64,000 bases of DNA from Tipula vernalis. Its lineage: Eukaryota; Arthropoda; Insecta; Diptera; Tipulidae. Below are positions 60,546 through 64,000 of this stretch, one piece after another (position 1 is the first letter of the stretch; each line of letters starts with the position of its first letter). Location of the stretch: assembly GCA_958295665.1 (NCBI GenBank), contig OY282560.1:44144333-44208332 (forward strand). Direction: 5' to 3'. The notes below the pieces were generated by a model. The model had not been told where the DNA came from. It made no database searches and saw only the letters and a program-made list of their open reading frames with translations. The position numbers were made by a program, and so were the translations under genes.

Positions 60546-61745
60546 ACAACAATATTTTGACTGCACTCTACGCGTTAAGATTTATCGCTATACACAAGTT
60601 AATTAGAATATTTTGACAACTCACCACTCAAAATATTTAACTGCATCTTTCTATGTATTGTGTACGCATATTGTTCACACATCATCAAGAGGTCATTATT
60701 ATAAATACAATAGCCACAGCAGACATTACAAGAGTTAAACTTTCAAAGTGTCGGTTAAAAGCATTTTGTCTGTCTTCAACTCTTTATGAACTTATATAAC
60801 TCCTAGCTCTTCAGTAAATTTCGTTTTTTTTTTTTTTTTTTTTTCGTTTCAAGATTAATGAGTGACTTTTAAAACAAATTTGATGTTTTATGTACTTTAA
60901 CCTTTTCCAATTATATTTACTCAATTATTTAGAATAAGAATATATTTAGCAATTCTTTAGCATTGCCCCAACCACAAATAAATCGTGAAATAATTTTAAT
61001 CCATTTACCATGTATAATATTTCGTCGAATGACATTTGTTACCAATTAACTAATTAACTTAATGTGGTTTTTGGTATGAACGGTAAAAAAAAAACATCCA
61101 TGAAGCAAAGCAAAAAAAAAGATTTCTGCAAAAGACGAAAACTTACCTGCTCATCTAATGATGTAATTTAATAGCACAACAACAATAAATGTCGAAAGCT
61201 GAAAGACGTCTTTCGCTATATACATATATTCTATGAGATGGCTTTCTATTTTTAATTCATCTTAATTAATTTATTCATAAATGAAATCAAAAATGTATGT
61301 AGTTTATAAATAGTTCAAATATGAAATCAATGCATAATAAAAAATAAAAAAGTTCCCAGCATAGAAATATGATACACACCCACTGTACAAAAAATTACAT
61401 TTCGCGCAGTATTTGAGACAATAGTGAAATGTAATTTATGATATGAAATGAAAATGGATCGTATCGAGCACATGATTTGGAATTTTATTAATAAAACTAT
61501 AATACTAACATACATGTTTATCATGCTTTTTAATTCCAATATTACTGTCAAGATAACAATATAGGCAAGTTGGTAGAGTACGAGTCCAGAAAGCAGACCA
61601 AAGTCTTCCATCGACAAAATCTAAAACCAATTGTGAGCATTATGAGTTTACAAATCGACGATCAATTCAATTCAGGTTTTAGAAAGCAACGTTCTTTAGC
61701 TGCAACAAAAAGGGGCAACTTACTGAAACCTATAATGCATTTAGG
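60546..61745. other. intergenic DNA downstream of the receptor
   Basis: No gene was recognised. A T-run of about 20 lies near 60828-60844. No second OR copy follows. Confidence 0.5.
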
Positions 61746-63492
61746 CAGAGCCTTCTAGAGTATAGAGCCATAATCTTAATGACGTATTTTTTAGAAGCTT
61801 TTTTAGTGGTATAACTTTTCACTGATTTCCATAGGAATCCATAGTAAAAATGGTGTTTTTTAGCTTCAAGTTTTTCAATGAAAAAAGCAAAAATATTAAA
61901 AAATGTTTATATAAAAGTTGTCAACATATCTTTAAGAACAATATACAAGAAGGCCATATTGGTATTAAGTAAATATTAATTGCAGAAATATTAAAATTAA
62001 ATTATTTCTAAAATATATTTTTTCGAACTTTCATTTGAAAAATACATCAAAGTTGGCTCTGACAAATTAAAATAATACTTGCTAAATTTATCTTTAGTTT
62101 TACTAGTGTACGTAAGATGTCTAAAATGATTACAGAAAAATACGAATAAAAATTATTTAATCGCAAAATTATCACACATTCCTATATTTTGTGAATTGGT
62201 TTTGCTTTTCCTACAATTTTTGACCTTGAAATTTCCCCAGGTGGTAATTTTTGGTACGATTTTTCCAAATTTTTACGGCCATCACTGCCATCTATGTAAT
62301 GTAAATTGACTTGATGACCAAATGATACGTAGTAAGCTTTTATTTTAATTTGACCAGAATGCTGTTGTTATGAATTTTTTTGAATATTTTGGTTTAAATA
62401 TATCAATTATTACAAGAAAATGAAAACGATTTACTTAAACGACATTCATATATGTTGAAATTCAAACATTTATGAAAATATTTCAGAAATCATAATTAAG
62501 AATTTGTAACGTTTTCATTTAAAAATTTGTCTTAGGAAAAACATTGATTTTCCATACGTTTTGTGTGTATTACCAGAGCACCCTGTATTTTATAGAGCCA
62601 TAATCAAAAAATCTGAGCTTTTATAAGGGAATTAGAAACGAGGAAAAAACGAAACTTTTCATAGTAAAACACACAAAACATATGGGAAATCACTTTTTTT
62701 CCTAAGACAAATTTGTAAATGAAAACGTTACAAATCCTTAATTATGATTTCTGAAATACTTTCATAAATGTTTGAATTTCAACATATATAAATATCGTTT
62801 AAGTAAATCGTTTTCATTTTCTTGTAACAATTGATTTATTTAAACCAAAATATTCAAAAAAATTCATAACAACAGCATTCTGGTCAAATTAAAATAAAAG
62901 CTTACTACGTATCGTTTGGTCATCAAGTCAATTTACATTACATAGATGGCAGTGATGGCCGTAAAAATTTGGAAAAATCGTACCAAAAATTACCACCTGG
63001 GGAAATTTCAAGGTCAAAAATTGTAGGAAAAGCAAAACCAATTCACAAAATATAGGAATGTGTGATAATTTTGCGATTAAATAATTTTTTTTCGTATTTT
63101 TCTGTGACCATTTTAGACATCTTACGTACGTTAGTAAAACTAAAGATAAATTTAGCAAGTATTATATTAATTTGTCAGAGCCAACTTTGATGTATTTTTC
63201 AAAATGAAAGTTCGAAAAAATTTATTTTAGAAATAATTTAATTTTAATATTTCTGCAATTAATATTTACTTAATACCAATAAGGCCTTCTTGTATATTGT
63301 TCTTAAAGATATGTAGAAAACTTTTATATAAACATTTTATTAAATTTTTGCTTTTTTCATTGAAAAACTTGAAGCTAAAAAACACCATTTTTACTATGGA
63401 TTCCTATGGAAATCAGTGAAAAATTATACCACTAAAAAAGCTTCTAAAAAATACGTCATTAAGATTATGGCTCTATACTCTAGAAGGCTCTG
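61746..63492. repeat. 1.75-kb palindrome with ~820-bp arms
   Basis: Arm 1 (61746-62568) and arm 2 (62669-63492) are near-perfect reverse complements over their whole length around a 100-bp spacer. For example CATCACTGCCATCTATG near 62281 matches CATAGATGGCAGTGATG near 62941. The outer ends are CAGAGCCTTCTA and TAGAAGGCTCTG. The 13-mer GTATTACCAGAGC follows each arm on its right side (62567 and 63493). No transposase or other frame of note is present. A fold-back or long-TIR transposon copy is likely. Confidence 0.93.
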
Positions 63493-63855
63493 GTATTACC
63501 AGAGCCTACTCTATAAATAAGAGCCTCCACATTGACTGTATTTTTTACTAAGCTTAAAATAAAGTACATACAATTTTTTCTTTACTATGAAACTATATGG
63601 GAAAACGATTGTTTTCATTTACATTTTTAGTCTGTAAGAATTATGAGCTTTTACATTATTTTTATACGAAAATGTTCATAAAACATGTAATTTTATTTGA
63701 TTGAAAAATCGAATCTGGAAAATGTTTATTTCTTAGTGAAAATCCTCTTGGAATATAAACTATTGCTAAACTTTTATGGAATGTTGTTGTTGTAAAATAC
63801 GTCATAACATAAAATTTATAAACAATTATAACCATCTCTTTTTAGTCTCCTTCTA
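63493..63855. other. AT-rich sequence right of the palindrome
   Basis: It starts with a near-perfect small palindrome (GGCTCTGGTATTACCAGAGCC at 63486-63506). Nothing else was recognised. Confidence 0.5.
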
Positions 63856-63917
63856 AAAGCATTGCCACATGACAAAATTCTGTCCAAATACAGATTCATA
63901 TCATGTGGCAATGCTTT
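63856..63917. repeat. perfect 17-bp inverted repeat (hairpin)
   Basis: AAAGCATTGCCACATGA at 63856-63872 and its exact reverse complement at 63901-63917 are separated by 28 bases. It could be a small MITE, a hairpin RNA or a protein-binding dyad. Confidence 0.9.
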
Positions 63918-64000
63918 ATTAACGAAATTTTGTTTAAACCATAGATGTCGCATACAATGAAAATTATAAAAAGAATTAAATAGGTGATCAAACCGGTCGG

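Noticed and set aside
62928..63158. 76-codon minus-strand frame in the palindrome
   Set aside because: It has no family signature and sits inside an inverted-repeat arm.

Overview
The window looks like a repeat-rich, gene-poor stretch of an insect nuclear genome, most probably a fly (Diptera). The support is one spliced RR-2 cuticle-protein gene, one spliced insect-type odorant receptor gene, introns of 56-70 nt, very AT-rich intergenic DNA, and decayed BEL/Pao and Ty3/gypsy retrotransposons, LINEs and TIR elements. No rRNA, tRNA, operon, CRISPR or bacterial-style gene was recognised. The order is inferred from gene style and repeat types, not from a database match.

Layout: 1-5262 is a 161-bp satellite array that switches orientation at about 3140 and fades into decayed monomers up to 5480. 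A BEL/Pao relic follows on the minus strand (7892-11975), then AT-rich DNA with a degenerate ~55-bp repeat in two blocks (12.78-13.44 and 14.77-15.52 kb). From 18.58 to 25.88 kb lies a minus-strand Ty3/gypsy relic (element A) that was hit twice: a 1348-bp LTR-like insert with a 4-bp target duplication splits its RNase H, and a 759-bp retroposon with a 12-bp duplication and an (AAT)n tail splits its integrase. A fold-back TIR element (27.29-28.54 kb), a plus-strand BEL/Pao relic (28.68-31.86 kb), a (TA)n tract and a minus-strand APE-type LINE (33.0-35.8 kb) come next.

The cuticle gene at 37.98-38.54 kb, with TATA box, initiator and poly(A) signal, sits between two blocks of ATCATACC-type and CAACTC-type simple repeat. 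It is followed by gypsy relic B (39.7-41.8 kb), the more complete gypsy relic C (44.5-48.1 kb, minus), a small BEL relic near 51.2 kb, a 5'-truncated RNase H-bearing LINE (53.1-54.8 kb, plus), a fold-back-like element with arms of 15-18-bp repeats (55.8-56.3 kb) and a 1348-bp hAT-like non-autonomous element with an 8-bp target duplication (57.2-58.6 kb). The odorant receptor occupies 59.23-60.55 kb in three exons. A 1.75-kb palindrome with ~820-bp arms follows (61.75-63.49 kb), and a perfect 17-bp hairpin lies near the end.

Only the cuticle and odorant receptor genes look functional. Every transposon coding region is broken by stops, frameshifts, deletions or insertions. The nested insertions give a local order of events: element A landed first, then the LTR element and the retroposon.
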